From positions 1 to 19,592 of the forward strand of contig JANJUH010000260.1 in the NCBI GenBank assembly GCA_024710675.1: 19,592 nt of DNA. Reading direction: 5' to 3'. The DNA is from Lysobacterales bacterium (GTDB lineage: Bacteria > Pseudomonadota > Gammaproteobacteria > Xanthomonadales > SZUA-5). The notes under the pieces were generated by a model. It made no database searches and had not been told where the DNA came from. It saw only the letters and a program-made list of their open reading frames with translations. Positions 8,281-16,604 of the stretch are shown here, one piece after another (position 1 is the first letter of the stretch; each line of letters starts with the position of its first letter). A program made the position numbers and the translations under genes.

Positions 8281-9846
8281 ATGCACACGACTGAAAGCGC
8301 TGCCGGCCGCGAATTCCTTGGCCATCCGATCGGGCTCTTCGTGTGCTTCCTGACCGAGATGTGGGAGCGCTTCGCCTTCTACGGCATGAAGGCGCTGCTG
8401 TTCCTGTACCTGGTCAAGCATCACCGCTTCAGCGACAGCGACGGCTACGTGCTGCTCGGCACCTACGCCGGCCTGGCCTACGCGCTGCCGCTGCTCGGCG
8501 GCATCGTCGCCGACCGCTGGCTGGGCATGCGCAAGGCCGTGGTCTTCGGCGGCGCCTTGCTGGTCCTCGGCCAGCTTGGCATGGCCTACACCGGCGCGCC
8601 GGCCGGCGGCGAGGCGCAGGTCGTCGACCGCGACCTCTACGCGATCCAGGTCATGTACTTCTCGCTGGCACTGATCGCGGTCGGCGTCGGCTTCCTGAAA
8701 CCCAACATCTCGACGATCGTCGGCCGCCTGTACCCCGACGGCGACCCGCGCCGCGAGGCCGGCTTCACCATCTTCTACATGGGCATCAACGTCGGCGCGG
8801 CGCTGTCCTCGCTGATCGTGGCGTACATCGGCGAGAACTACGGCTGGGGCTACGGCTTCGCGCTCTCGGGCGTGATGATGGCGCTGGGCCTGGTGCAGTT
8901 CGTCTGGGGCCAGAAGCACCTGATGGGCAAGGCCGAGCCGCCCGATCCGGCGGCACTGCGCCAGCGCTGGCTGGGCCTGCCGATCGAGCCGGCGATCTAC
9001 CTGCTCGGCGTGATCGGAACGGTCGCCGTCTGGCAGATCCTGCAGACCAAGATCGACTTCGGGCCGCTCACGGCGCTGGCCGGCGGCCACGAAGTCACGC
9101 TGACCGAAGTCGTGGCCGTGGTCATGGGACTGGGACTCATGGTCTGGTTCGCACGCTTCCTGTTCAGCGGCATCAGCCCCGTCGAGCGCGGCCGGATGAT
9201 CGTGCTGATGGTGCTGATCGCGGTCAGTGCGCTGTTCTGGGGCATCTACGAGCAGAGCTATGGCACCTGGGTGGCCTTCGCCGAGCGCGGCATGGACCGC
9301 ACCACCTTCGGCATCGAGTGGACGGCGGGCCAGACCACCTCCTTCGGCGCGATCTTCGTGATCCTGTTCAGTCCGGTCTTCGCCTGGCTGTGGCCGCGTC
9401 TCGATCGCCTGGGCTGGAATCCGAGCCTGCCGGCCAAGTTCGGCTGGGGCCTGATCTTCTGCGGCCTCGGCACCGGGCTGCTGGCCTGGGCCGCGGCATC
9501 GCAGGGCGGCGACGGTCTGGTCAGCCTGTGGTGGATGATCGGCGCCTACGCCCTGCTCGTCGTCGGCGAAATGGTGCTCTCACCGATCGGCCTGTCGGCC
9601 GTCACCACCCTCTCGGTGCCGCGCGTGGTCGGCATGATGATGGGCGCGTGGTTCCTGGCCTCGGCCTTCGGCGAGATGATCGCCGGCCGCTTCGGAACGC
9701 TGGCCGCGATGGATCCCGGCACGCCGACCGCGCAGGCGATCGCCATTTACGGCGACACTTTCGCCTTCCTGATGTGGGTGGGCGTGATCTCGGGGGCGAT
9801 GATGCTGATCGCCAGCCCCTTCATGCGGCGGGCGGCGCATACCTGA
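8281..9846 (+). CDS. POT/PTR2-family proton-coupled oligopeptide transporter
   Basis: This 521-residue inner-membrane protein has about 14 hydrophobic segments and should import di- and tripeptides with protons. Family motifs are clear: E26-x-x-E29-R30 in LTEMWERFAFYGMKALLFLYL (helix 1, proton/substrate site), GLAYALPLLGGIVADRWLGMRK (MFS loop 2-3), the PTR2 signature FTIFYMGINVGAALSS at about 163-178, FWGIYEQSYGTW in the second half, and GEMVLSPIGLSAVTTLSVPR with MMMGAWFL near the end. It resembles bacterial DtpA-type transporters, but I cannot separate paralogues by eye, so no symbol is given. It is monocistronic, divergent from the small secreted protein gene, and followed by a REP-like palindrome region. 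Confidence 0.95.
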   Translation: MHTTESAAGREFLGHPIGLFVCFLTEMWERFAFYGMKALLFLYLVKHHRFSDSDGYVLLGTYAGLAYALPLLGGIVADRWLGMRKAVVFGGALLVLGQLGMAYTGAPAGGEAQVVDRDLYAIQVMYFSLALIAVGVGFLKPNISTIVGRLYPDGDPRREAGFTIFYMGINVGAALSSLIVAYIGENYGWGYGFALSGVMMALGLVQFVWGQKHLMGKAEPPDPAALRQRWLGLPIEPAIYLLGVIGTVAVWQILQTKIDFGPLTALAGGHEVTLTEVVAVVMGLGLMVWFARFLFSGISPVERGRMIVLMVLIAVSALFWGIYEQSYGTWVAFAERGMDRTTFGIEWTAGQTTSFGAIFVILFSPVFAWLWPRLDRLGWNPSLPAKFGWGLIFCGLGTGLLAWAAASQGGDGLVSLWWMIGAYALLVVGEMVLSPIGLSAVTTLSVPRVVGMMMGAWFLASAFGEMIAGRFGTLAAMDPGTPTAQAIAIYGDTFAFLMWVGVISGAMMLIASPFMRRAAHT

Positions 9847-9859
9847 GAGGAGCATCGCG

Positions 9860-9934
9860 GGTAGCGCCTGCGGCGCAACCCACGCTACCAAAGCCCGCGC
9901 CGTGGCCCGCGTTGACCGCCGCAAGGCGGGCTAC
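9860..9934. repeat. Paired REP-like palindromes (GTAG type)
   Basis: Two hairpin units stand head to head in the gap between the convergent transporter and Hpt genes. On the plus strand GGTAGCG (9860-9866) pairs with CGCTACC (9883-9889), with inner CGCC-TGC-GGCG. On the minus strand GTAGC (9934-9930) is followed by a CCGCC-TTGC-GGCGG stem down to 9916. Both units start with GTAG, as in RAYT-associated REP elements. The pair could also act as a bidirectional terminator. Confidence 0.55.
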
Positions 9935-9947
9935 GCGGGGAACTGGC

Positions 9948-10235
9948 TCAGCTCGCCGTCGTCGCCAGCAGGCGCAGGCGCGCGACGAGGGAGTTGCCCA
10001 GTCGCTTGACCGCAGCCATCGGCGAGCCGCCGTCGATCGCGTGCACGAGATCACGCGCGCAAGCGCCCAGTTCGTCGAAACCGTACAGGCCAGCCGAGCC
10101 CGAGAGCTTGTGCGCCAGGCCGCGCAGGTTCTTCAAGGCCGCGGCGCGATCCTGCAACTCGCCGATGGAGATCTCGATCTCGATCGCCTTCGCCGGAAAG
10201 CTGTCGATATAGCGTTGGCGCAAGGCGTCGGCCAC
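9948..10235 (-). CDS. Hpt-domain phosphotransfer protein
   Basis: This single-domain histidine phosphotransfer protein has 95 residues when started at GTG 10235. The motif LAHKLSGSAGLYGFDELG holds the predicted phospho-His at H42, followed by the usual second helix (ACARDLVHAI). It should relay phosphate between a hybrid kinase receiver and a response regulator in the cytoplasm. The start is chosen because GGAG sits 5 nt before this GTG, just after the stop of the upstream regulator. An ATG at 10286 would add 17 residues and overlap the regulator by 29 nt. The response regulator gene is immediately upstream on the same strand, so they are probably co-transcribed. No histidine kinase gene lies nearby. 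Confidence 0.85.
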   Translation of the reverse strand: MADALRQRYIDSFPAKAIEIEISIGELQDRAAALKNLRGLAHKLSGSAGLYGFDELGACARDLVHAIDGGSPMAAVKRLGNSLVARLRLLATTAS

Positions 10236-10247
10236 GGGATCTCCCTG
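10236..10247 (-). promoter_or_regulatory. Ribosome site that decides the Hpt start
   Basis: On the minus strand CAGGGAGATCCC precedes GTG 10235, giving GGAG at 5-nt spacing. The upstream ATG at 10286 has no comparable site, so the GTG start is preferred. Confidence 0.55.
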
Positions 10248-10257
10248 CAACACCGGC

Positions 10258-10944
10258 CTAGCCTGCGCGCTCGAGACGATAGCCATGCTGGTACACCGAG
10301 ATGAGTCGCCAGCCGTTGCCCTCGTCGATCTCGAGCTTCTTGCGAATGCGGCTGATGTGGGCGTCCACCGTGCGCGTGGTGATGGTCTGGCTGCGGCCCC
10401 AGACCCGTTCGAGCAAGACGCCGCGCTTCACCAGGCGCCCGGCGTTGGCGAACATGTAGGCCGCGAGATCGAACTCCTTGCTGGTCAGTTCCACCGGCTT
10501 GCCGCGCAGCAGGATCTGCCGGCGACCAACGTCAACGGTGTAGGGATCGGTGCCGGGGATGACCTCGGCCTGCTGGATCGCGCCGGCCCGGCGCCCGACC
10601 GCCTGCACGCGCGCGAGCAGTTCGCGGCGACGCGGAGGCTTGACCAGGTAGTCGTCGGCCCCGGCGGTCAGCGCCGCGACCACGTGCTCCTCGGAATCCT
10701 GGGCGGTGATGAAGACCACCGGGATGCGACCGAGGAAACTCTGGCGCACCCAGGTCAACACATCCATCCCGCTCGACTCGGGCAAGACCCAGTCGAGCAG
10801 CAGGACATCGGGTACATCACGGTGCAGGGCACGGGTCAGGTCGCCACCGGAGCGGTACCAGTGGACCTCGTGTCCTTCCTCGGCGAGCCAATGCTTGATC
10901 AGCTCGGCCTGGTCCGGATCATCTTCGAGGATATCAATACGCAT
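10258..10944 (-). CDS. OmpR/PhoB-family DNA-binding response regulator
   Basis: This 228-residue two-domain regulator has a receiver at residues 1-118 with E7/D8/D9, phospho-acceptor D51 (LLLDWVLPESSGMD), T80 (VVFITAQ) and K102 (YLVKPPRR). A winged-helix output domain spans about 130-225 (TSKEFDLAAYMFANAGRLVKRG, TRTVDAHISRIRKKLEID, VYQHGYRLE). It should bind DNA on phosphorylation, probably fed by the Hpt protein encoded just downstream (stop-to-start gap 22 nt). A GGGAG ribosome site lies before the ATG. It starts 84 nt after manC on the same strand; that gap has no strong terminator, so read-through from the sugar-nucleotide operon is possible. OmpR-type regulators more often work with a direct kinase, so the Hpt partner is unusual. 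Confidence 0.94.
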   Translation of the reverse strand: MRIDILEDDPDQAELIKHWLAEEGHEVHWYRSGGDLTRALHRDVPDVLLLDWVLPESSGMDVLTWVRQSFLGRIPVVFITAQDSEEHVVAALTAGADDYLVKPPRRRELLARVQAVGRRAGAIQQAEVIPGTDPYTVDVGRRQILLRGKPVELTSKEFDLAAYMFANAGRLVKRGVLLERVWGRSQTITTRTVDAHISRIRKKLEIDEGNGWRLISVYQHGYRLERAG

Positions 10945-11028
10945 GAATACTCCCGGTCACGAGCGCGACCATTGGACATCCCCGAATGTTGCACGCCCGC
11001 CTGCCTGATCGCAAGCGCGCAAAAGGTC

Positions 11029-12441
11029 TCAGACGCGCCCGTATCGGTCCTCGTAACGAACGATGTCATCCTCGCCGAAATAATCACCGCATTGCACCTC
11101 GACCAGGTGCAGGTCTTCGTCGGTCGGGTTCTCCAGCCGGTGCAGCGTCTCGACCGGGATGTATACCGACTCGTTGCGGTGCAGCAGCTTTTCTTCGTCG
11201 CCGATGCGTACCTTTGCGGTGCCGCGGACCACGGTCCAGTGCTCGCTGCGGCGGTGGTGCATTTGCAGCGAGAGCACATGACCCGGCTTGACCACCAGAC
11301 GTTTGACCTTGCAGTCGGCAGCATCCTCGAGCACCGTGTAGCTGCCCCAGGGCCGGAAGGCGGTGGTGTGGACGTTGGCGGCCTCGTGGCGATTGGCCCG
11401 CAGCATGTCGACCACCTGCTTGACCGCCTGGGACTTGTCACGGGCGCTGACCAGCACGGCATCGCCAGTGTCGACGATGACGAGGTCGTCGACGCCGACA
11501 GCCGCCACCAGCTTGCCCTGCGAACGCACGAAGCAATTGCGGCTGTCGACCAGCACGGCCGGACCCTCCGTCCGGTTACCGGACTCGTCGCCGGGATCGA
11601 GATCGCTGATCGCCTTCCACGAACCAATGTCGTTCCAGTCGAAAGCGGCCGGCACCACGGCCCGCCGACGGGCCTTTTCCATCACCGCGTAGTCGATCGA
11701 GATGTCCTCGAGCGCGGCAAAGCCCGCCTTGTCGAACTCGAAGGGCGAGCCGCCGCCTTCGTTGGCCGCATAGGCCGCGCGCGCACCGGCCAGCAGTTCG
11801 GGGCAAGTCTCGGCCATGGCGTCGAACAGCGCACCGACGGCGAAGCAGAACATGCCGGAGTTCCACGCATAGTCGCCGCTGGCGACATAGGCTTCAGCCG
11901 TCGCCACGTCCGGTTTCTCGACGAAGGCCGCGATCTCGCGTCCCTCCCCCAGCTCGGCACCGGCACGAATGTAACCGTAGCCCGTCTCGGGACGATCGGG
12001 AACGATGCCGAAGGTCACCAGGTAGCCCTCCACGGCCAGGCGCCGGGCTGCGGCAACAGCATGGCCGAAGGCTTCGAGGTCGCGGATGAGGTGGTCGGCC
12101 GGCAGGATGAGCATCTGCGCGTCGGGGCCGTGGCGATGGGCGATGTCGAGCGCCGCCATCGCGATCGCCGGCGCGGTGTTGCGGCCGACCGGCTCGAGCA
12201 GGAAGCGCGCGTCGGCATCGGCAATCAGGCCACGGTACTCGTCACGACTCAGAAAATAGTGCTCGCGCGAGGTCACCGTGATGACTTCCTCGGCGCTGGC
12301 AACGGCCTGCGCGCGGCGCAGCGTGCGCTTCAGCAAGGACTCGCCATCGGCAATCGGCATGAAGGGCTTGGGCCAGGCCTTGCGCGACACCGGCCACAAG
12401 CGGGTGCCGGCACCGCCGGACAGGATCACCGGGATCAGCAT
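11029..12441 (-). CDS. manC: Mannose-1-phosphate guanylyltransferase / mannose-6-phosphate isomerase
   Basis: This 470-residue protein has the usual length for type II bifunctional enzymes (ManC, AlgA, XanB). The N-terminal nucleotidyltransferase makes GDP-mannose from mannose-1-phosphate and GTP: MLIPVILSGGAGTRLWPVSR with the KPF lysine motif, PADHLIRD, VEKPD and WNSGMFCF. The C-terminal cupin (about 360-470) is the isomerase that converts fructose-6-phosphate to mannose-6-phosphate: RPWGSYTVLED, LQMHHRRSEHW metal ligands and ETLHRLENP. The ATG at 12441 overlaps the rmlD stop as ATGCTGA, so translation is coupled. It is last in rmlBACD-manC. The phosphomannomutase step (manB/xanA) is not encoded in the window. 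Confidence 0.96.
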   Translation of the reverse strand: MLIPVILSGGAGTRLWPVSRKAWPKPFMPIADGESLLKRTLRRAQAVASAEEVITVTSREHYFLSRDEYRGLIADADARFLLEPVGRNTAPAIAMAALDIAHRHGPDAQMLILPADHLIRDLEAFGHAVAAARRLAVEGYLVTFGIVPDRPETGYGYIRAGAELGEGREIAAFVEKPDVATAEAYVASGDYAWNSGMFCFAVGALFDAMAETCPELLAGARAAYAANEGGGSPFEFDKAGFAALEDISIDYAVMEKARRRAVVPAAFDWNDIGSWKAISDLDPGDESGNRTEGPAVLVDSRNCFVRSQGKLVAAVGVDDLVIVDTGDAVLVSARDKSQAVKQVVDMLRANRHEAANVHTTAFRPWGSYTVLEDAADCKVKRLVVKPGHVLSLQMHHRRSEHWTVVRGTAKVRIGDEEKLLHRNESVYIPVETLHRLENPTDEDLHLVEVQCGDYFGEDDIVRYEDRYGRV

Positions 12442-13397
12442 CGTTTCACCTCGTACGCAATCTGGGTCAGCGAGCGGCGATGTTCGGCCAGCTCTGCCAG
12501 TGTCTGTTCCAGGCCGACTGGCCAGGCCGGCGGCTCGAGGCCATGGACCCTGCGCAGGCGGCTCGTGTCGAGCACCGAGTATGCCGGCCGGGGTGCCTTC
12601 GCCGGGTATTCGCCGGTACGGATCGCGCGCACTGGCACGGCGTGTTCGAGCAGGCCGTGGCGAACGCCGCCCTCGATGATCGCGCGGGCGAAGCCGCACC
12701 AGCTGGTCTGGCCTGCCATCACCACATGGAAGCTGCCGGCGAGCGCGTCACGACCCTCGGCAGGGGTCGCCTGCCAGCGCGCCAGCATGGCTGCCGTGGT
12801 GGCGGCGAGGAAACGCGCGGTGGTCGGACCGCCGACCTGGTCATCGACGACCGACAATTCGGGCCGCTGGGCCGCGGCGCGCAGCATGGTCAGCAGGAAG
12901 TTGCGGCCGCGCGCGCCGTAGACCCAGGCCGTGCGCAGCAGCAGGTACGGCGCGCCGCTGGCCGCCAGTGCCTGTTCGCCCGCAAGCTTGCTGTGTCCGT
13001 AGACACTCTTCGGACCGACCGGATCGTCTTCCCGATACGGCTGCGTGCCATCGCCGGGGAACACGTAGTCGGTCGAGTAGTGCATGACGAGTCGCCCGCG
13101 CGGCGCGGCCCAGGCCGCGATGGCGGCCACGGCGCGATGATTCAGCGCGTCCGCCAGCTCGGGCTCATCCTCGGCGGCATCGACGGCGGTGTGGGCAGCG
13201 GCATTGACGATCACCTCGGGTGCGATGGCGTCGAGTTGCGCAGCGATCGCGCTGTGATCGGCCAGATCGAAGGCGATGTCGATGCCGAGCTCCGGATTGG
13301 CCACGCGATCCGCGCCGATGACCGCTCCCAGCGGCGCCAGGCTGCGCAGCAGCTCGAACCCGACCTGGCCCGATGCGCCGAGCACGAGGATGCGCAT
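12435..13397 (-). CDS. rmlD: dTDP-4-dehydrorhamnose reductase
   Basis: This 320-residue short-chain dehydrogenase makes the last step to dTDP-L-rhamnose, reducing dTDP-4-keto-L-rhamnose with NAD(P)H. The Rossmann motif is GASGQVG (residues 7-13). The STDYVFPGDG block (108-117) and catalytic Y133-x3-K137 in YGHSKLAGE are typical of RmlD. NAAAHTAVDAAEDEPELA is a family signature. Its start is 4 nt after the rmlC stop and its stop overlaps the manC start. The C-terminal end after about residue 300 is more variable, as usual. Confidence 0.96.
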   Translation of the reverse strand: MRILVLGASGQVGFELLRSLAPLGAVIGADRVANPELGIDIAFDLADHSAIAAQLDAIAPEVIVNAAAHTAVDAAEDEPELADALNHRAVAAIAAWAAPRGRLVMHYSTDYVFPGDGTQPYREDDPVGPKSVYGHSKLAGEQALAASGAPYLLLRTAWVYGARGRNFLLTMLRAAAQRPELSVVDDQVGGPTTARFLAATTAAMLARWQATPAEGRDALAGSFHVVMAGQTSWCGFARAIIEGGVRHGLLEHAVPVRAIRTGEYPAKAPRPAYSVLDTSRLRRVHGLEPPAWPVGLEQTLAELAEHRRSLTQIAYEVKRC

Positions 13398-13401
13398 GGG
13401 A

Positions 13402-13953
13402 TCAGTACTCCGGCAACTGGTCAGCGGCCACGTCGCGCAGGCGCGGCGCCGCCTGGTCCTTGGCCGAAAGCTGCGGTTCGGCCAATGGCCATTCGATAGC
13501 GAGATCCGGGTCGTTCCAGGCCAGCGCCTTGTCGTGCTCGCGCTGGTAGGTGGCGGTGCACAGGTAGCAGAAGGTTGCGTACTCGCTGGTCACCTGGAAG
13601 CCATGGGCGAAGCCGGGCGGCACGTACATCATCCGGTGGTTGGCGGCGGACAGCAGCGCACCGAAACAGTGGCCGAAGGTCGGTGATCCGCGGCGGATGT
13701 CGACAGCCACGTCGAAGACCTCGCCCTCGAGCACCCACACCAGCTTGCCCTGTGGATTCGGCCACTGGTGATGCAAGCCGCGCAACACGCCGCGCGCCGA
13801 GCGCGAGACATTGGCCTGGGCGAAATCGAGCGGCAGGCCGAAGGTAGCGCTGCGATCGCGATTCCAGGCCTCGAAGAAAAAGCCGCGCTCGTCGCCGAAG
13901 ACCGCCGGCTCGAACAGCACCACACCCGGCAGCGAGCTCTCGATCAGCTTCAT
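13402..13953 (-). CDS. rmlC: dTDP-4-dehydrorhamnose 3,5-epimerase
   Basis: This 183-residue cupin-fold enzyme epimerises C3 and C5 of dTDP-4-keto-6-deoxyglucose. Motifs: [13 protein letters not shown] (21-33), the [11 protein letters not shown] block with catalytic His at 61-62, the strand [25 protein letters not shown], and [11 protein letters not shown] (111-121). Its start overlaps the rmlA stop as ATGA, and rmlD follows after 4 nt. Length and motifs match the family, with no visible defect. Confidence 0.97.
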   Translation of the reverse strand: MKLIESSLPGVVLFEPAVFGDERGFFFEAWNRDRSATFGLPLDFAQANVSRSARGVLRGLHHQWPNPQGKLVWVLEGEVFDVAVDIRRGSPTFGHCFGALLSAANHRMMYVPPGFAHGFQVTSEYATFCYLCTATYQREHDKALAWNDPDLAIEWPLAEPQLSAKDQAAPRLRDVAADQLPEY

Positions 13954-14831
13954 GCGCGCACCAGCTTGCGCAGATAGTCGCCGTAGCCGCTCTTGGCCAG
14001 CGGGGCGGCCAGCGCCAGCAATTGTTCACCATCGATCCAGCCCTGCTCGAAGGCGATCTCCTCCGGGCAGGCAATCTTCAGGCCCTGGCGCTCCTCGATG
14101 GTCTGGATGAAGTTGCCGGCCTGGATCAGCGAATCGTGGGTACCGGTGTCGAGCCAGGCATAGCCGCGCCCAAGGCGTTCGACGGACAGTTGCCCGGCCT
14201 CGAGGTAACGGCGGTTGAGGTCGGTGATCTCGAGTTCCCCGCGCGCCGAGGGTGCCAGCGAGGCGGCGAGATCGCAGACCTGGGTGTCGTAGAAGTACAG
14301 GCCGGTGACCGCGTAGTTGGACTTCGGCTGCTTCGGCTTTTCCTCGATCGAGAGCACGCGCCCGCCGCCATCGAATTCGGTGACGCCGTAGCGCTCCGGA
14401 TCCTTGACCCAGTAGCCGAACACCGTCGCCCCCTCGGCGCGCTCGTCGGCCCGCGCGAGCAGTTCCGGGAAGCCATGTCCGTAGAAGATGTTGTCGCCGA
14501 GGATCAGGCAGGAGGGCCGACCGGCGACAAATTCGCGGCCGATGATGAAGGCCTCGGCCAGCCCGTTCGGCTCCGGCTGCACGGCGTAGCGGATGTCGAG
14601 CCCCCACTGCGAACCATTGCCGAGCAGGCGCTGGAACAGGGCCTGCTCATGCGGCGTGTTGATGACCAGGATCTCGCGGATCCCGGCCAGCATGAGCACG
14701 CTCAGGGGGTAGTAGATCATCGGCTTGTCGTACACCGGCAGCAGCTGCTTGCTGACCGCGATGGTCAGCGGGTGCAGGCGTGTGCCGGCGCCGCCAGCCA
14801 GGATGATCCCGCGTCGATTGGTCGTGCTCAT
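13950..14831 (-). CDS. rmlA: Glucose-1-phosphate thymidylyltransferase
   Basis: This 293-residue cytoplasmic enzyme joins glucose-1-phosphate and dTTP to give dTDP-glucose, the first step of the rhamnose pathway. The nucleotide-binding start [16 protein letters not shown] (8-23) is followed by [18 protein letters not shown]. Further typical blocks are [46 protein letters not shown] and [16 protein letters not shown]. Feedback control by dTDP-rhamnose is known for the family. Its start overlaps the rmlB stop (ATGA) and its stop overlaps the rmlC start (ATGA), so the four genes are tightly coupled. Confidence 0.97.
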   Translation of the reverse strand: MSTTNRRGIILAGGAGTRLHPLTIAVSKQLLPVYDKPMIYYPLSVLMLAGIREILVINTPHEQALFQRLLGNGSQWGLDIRYAVQPEPNGLAEAFIIGREFVAGRPSCLILGDNIFYGHGFPELLARADERAEGATVFGYWVKDPERYGVTEFDGGGRVLSIEEKPKQPKSNYAVTGLYFYDTQVCDLAASLAPSARGELEITDLNRRYLEAGQLSVERLGRGYAWLDTGTHDSLIQAGNFIQTIEERQGLKIACPEEIAFEQGWIDGEQLLALAAPLAKSGYGDYLRKLVRA

Positions 14832-15889
14832 GCCACCAGCCCCAGGCGCTCGCCGCGATAACGGCCGTCACGGATGCGTCCACACCACTCCTCGTGGCCG
14901 AGGTACCAGTCGATGGTGCGCTCGATCCCGGACTCGAAGCTCTGCGCCGGCTTCCAGCCCAGCTCGCCCTGGATCTTCGAGGCATCGATCGCATAGCGGC
15001 GGTCGTGGCCGGGACGGTCCTTCACGTAGGTGATCAGAGAGCGCCGCGGGCGGCCGTCGGCCAGCGGCCGCCGCGCATCGAGCAGATCACAGATGCGATG
15101 AACCACCTCGATGTTCTCGCGCTCGGCATCGCCGCCGATGTTGTAGACCTCGCCGACGCGGCCGCGCTCGAGCACCGCGCGGATCGCCTCGCAGTGATCG
15201 ATCACGTACAGCCAGTCGCGCACATTGCGGCCATCGCCATAAACCGGCAGCGCCTCGCCCGCCAGCGCCTTCTGGATCATCAGCGGGTTCAGCTTCTCCG
15301 GGAACTGGAAGGGCCCGTAGTTGTTCGAGCAGTTCGTCGTCAGCACCGGCAGGCCGTAGGTGTGGTGGAAAGCGCGCACCAGGTGGTCGGACGCTGCCTT
15401 CGAGGCCGAGTACGGAGAGTTCGGCGCGTAGGGGGTGGTCTCGGTGAAGCGCCCTTCGGCGCCCAGTGAGCCGTAGACCTCGTCGGTCGACACGTGCAGG
15501 AGGCGGAAGGCCTCGCGCTCGGCGCCTTCCAGCGAGCGCCAGTAGGCGAGCGCGCACTCGAGCAGGTTCAGCGTGCCGACCACATTGGTCTGCACGAAGG
15601 CCGCGGGCCCCTCGATCGAGCGGTCGACGTGCGATTCGGCGGCGAAATTGACGACGGCCTGCGGGCGGTGCTCGGCGAGCAGGCGCGCGACCAGTTCGCG
15701 ATCGCCGATGTCGCCGCGCACGAAGCGGTGGCGCGGGTCTGCGGCGACGCTGGCGAGCGTGTCCGGATTGCCGGCGTAGGTGAGCGCGTCAAGGTTGACG
15801 ATGGTTCGGTTGTCACGCGCCAGCGCTTCGAGGACGAAGTTGCCGCCGATGAAACCGGCGCCGCCGGTGACCAGCCAGGTGGGCTGCAT
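14828..15889 (-). CDS. rmlB: dTDP-glucose 4,6-dehydratase
   Basis: This 353-residue NAD-dependent enzyme of the extended short-chain dehydrogenase family makes dTDP-4-keto-6-deoxyglucose. The Rossmann motif is GGAGFIG (9-15), the catalytic T135-D136-E137 lies in [10 protein letters not shown], and Y160-x3-K164 in [22 protein letters not shown] and [13 protein letters not shown] are family blocks. The ATG at 15889 has an AGGAAG ribosome site; in-frame codons upstream run through a GC-rich hairpin region and are not used. It is the first gene of rmlBACD-manC. No convincing promoter is seen in the 113-nt gap after ssb, so co-transcription with ssb cannot be ruled out. Confidence 0.97.
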   Translation of the reverse strand: MQPTWLVTGGAGFIGGNFVLEALARDNRTIVNLDALTYAGNPDTLASVAADPRHRFVRGDIGDRELVARLLAEHRPQAVVNFAAESHVDRSIEGPAAFVQTNVVGTLNLLECALAYWRSLEGAEREAFRLLHVSTDEVYGSLGAEGRFTETTPYAPNSPYSASKAASDHLVRAFHHTYGLPVLTTNCSNNYGPFQFPEKLNPLMIQKALAGEALPVYGDGRNVRDWLYVIDHCEAIRAVLERGRVGEVYNIGGDAERENIEVVHRICDLLDARRPLADGRPRRSLITYVKDRPGHDRRYAIDASKIQGELGWKPAQSFESGIERTIDWYLGHEEWCGRIRDGRYRGERLGLVA

Positions 15890-15912
15890 GCTGTGCTTCC
15901 TGTACAAGGCGA

Positions 15913-15949
15913 CGGCCGAACGCCGGGAGACGGGTCCCGGCGTCGGCCG
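15913..15949. repeat. Strong hairpin in the ssb-rmlB gap
   Basis: The 16-nt arm at 15913-15928 (CGGCCGAACGCCGGGA) pairs with TCCCGGCGTCGGCCG (15935-15949) over 15 bp with one bulged A and a 6-nt loop. A second stem, CGGGGCC (15963-15969) with GGCCCCG (15979-15985), lies next to it. Neither has a T-tract on the minus strand. They may end ssb transcripts in a factor-dependent way or form the rmlB leader. Confidence 0.5.
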
Positions 15950-16002
15950 ATGGGGGTAGTCCCGGGGCCATGGACCGCGGCCCCGCGGCAAAGTTCAGTC
16001 CC

Positions 16003-16518
16003 TCAGAACGGGATGTCGTCGTCGAAATCATCCGGCGGCGGCGTTTCCTGCCGCGGTGCCGGCCGCGATGAGCCGCCGCCGCGCTCAGCCTGCGGGGCGC
16101 GTGCCGGACGCTCGCCACCGCGGCTGCCGCCGTAGCCACCACCGCCACCACCCATGCCGCCCTCACCACCGCCGCCACCGCCAGTACCGCCGAGCATCTG
16201 CATCTCACTGGCAATCACATCCGTCGTGTAGCGCTCGACGCCTTCCTTGTCGGTGTACTTGTCGGTGCGCAGGCTGCCCTCGACGTAGACTTGACGTCCC
16301 TTCTTGAGGTATTCGCCGGCGATCTCCGCCAAACGCCCGAAAAACTTGACGCGATGCCACTCGGTACGCTCCTGCATCTCGCCGGTCTGCTTGTCCTTCC
16401 AGCTCTCGCTGGTGGCGACCTTGATCGTCGTGATGGCCGCGTTGTTCGCGGTGTAGCGGACTTCCGGATCGGCCCCGAGATTGCCGACCAGGATCACCTT
16501 GTTGATACCTCTAGCCAT
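16003..16518 (-). CDS. ssb: Single-stranded DNA-binding protein
   Basis: SSB coats single-stranded DNA in replication and repair and recruits partners through its acidic tip. This 171-residue protein has an N-terminal OB fold ([61 protein letters not shown]). A low-complexity linker follows, very rich in Gly ([15 protein letters not shown] and similar, about 113-136), then an Arg/Pro-rich part. It ends in the canonical tip DFDDDIPF. The ATG at 16518 is chosen because [13 protein letters not shown] is the conserved start; upstream in-frame codons are intergenic. Two copies of a 13-nt repeat lie about 90-120 nt upstream of the start. Confidence 0.98.
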   Translation of the reverse strand: MARGINKVILVGNLGADPEVRYTANNAAITTIKVATSESWKDKQTGEMQERTEWHRVKFFGRLAEIAGEYLKKGRQVYVEGSLRTDKYTDKEGVERYTTDVIASEMQMLGGTGGGGGGEGGMGGGGGGYGGSRGGERPARAPQAERGGGSSRPAPRQETPPPDDFDDDIPF

Positions 16519-16558
16519 GCCTGCGTCCCTGCCTGTGCTGCGTTGAACGATGGCTCGC

Positions 16559-16564
16559 AGGATA
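16559..16564 (-). promoter_or_regulatory. Candidate -10 box for ssb
   Basis: TATCCT on the minus strand, in GTGCTATCCTGCG, lies about 40 nt before the ssb ATG. No clear -35 is seen, and the repeats at 16605-16640 sit where an activator would bind. Confidence 0.35.
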
Positions 16565-16604
16565 GCACCGGGCCTCGGGAGGGCATCGGTGGGACCCCGA
16601 CCAA

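Noticed and set aside
8343..10304. A long plus-strand frame overlapping the peptide transporter
   Set aside because: Its translation is Arg/Gly/Ala-rich with no domain; the other frame encodes a complete POT transporter.
10285..12921. An 878-codon plus-strand open frame across the response regulator, manC and rmlD
   Set aside because: The minus strand holds three well-recognised proteins with motifs intact; the plus frame has no family features and runs across their gene boundaries.
16102..16200. Repeated GCC/ACC triplets as a possible tandem repeat element
   Set aside because: They are the glycine codons of the SSB linker, a normal feature of this protein.
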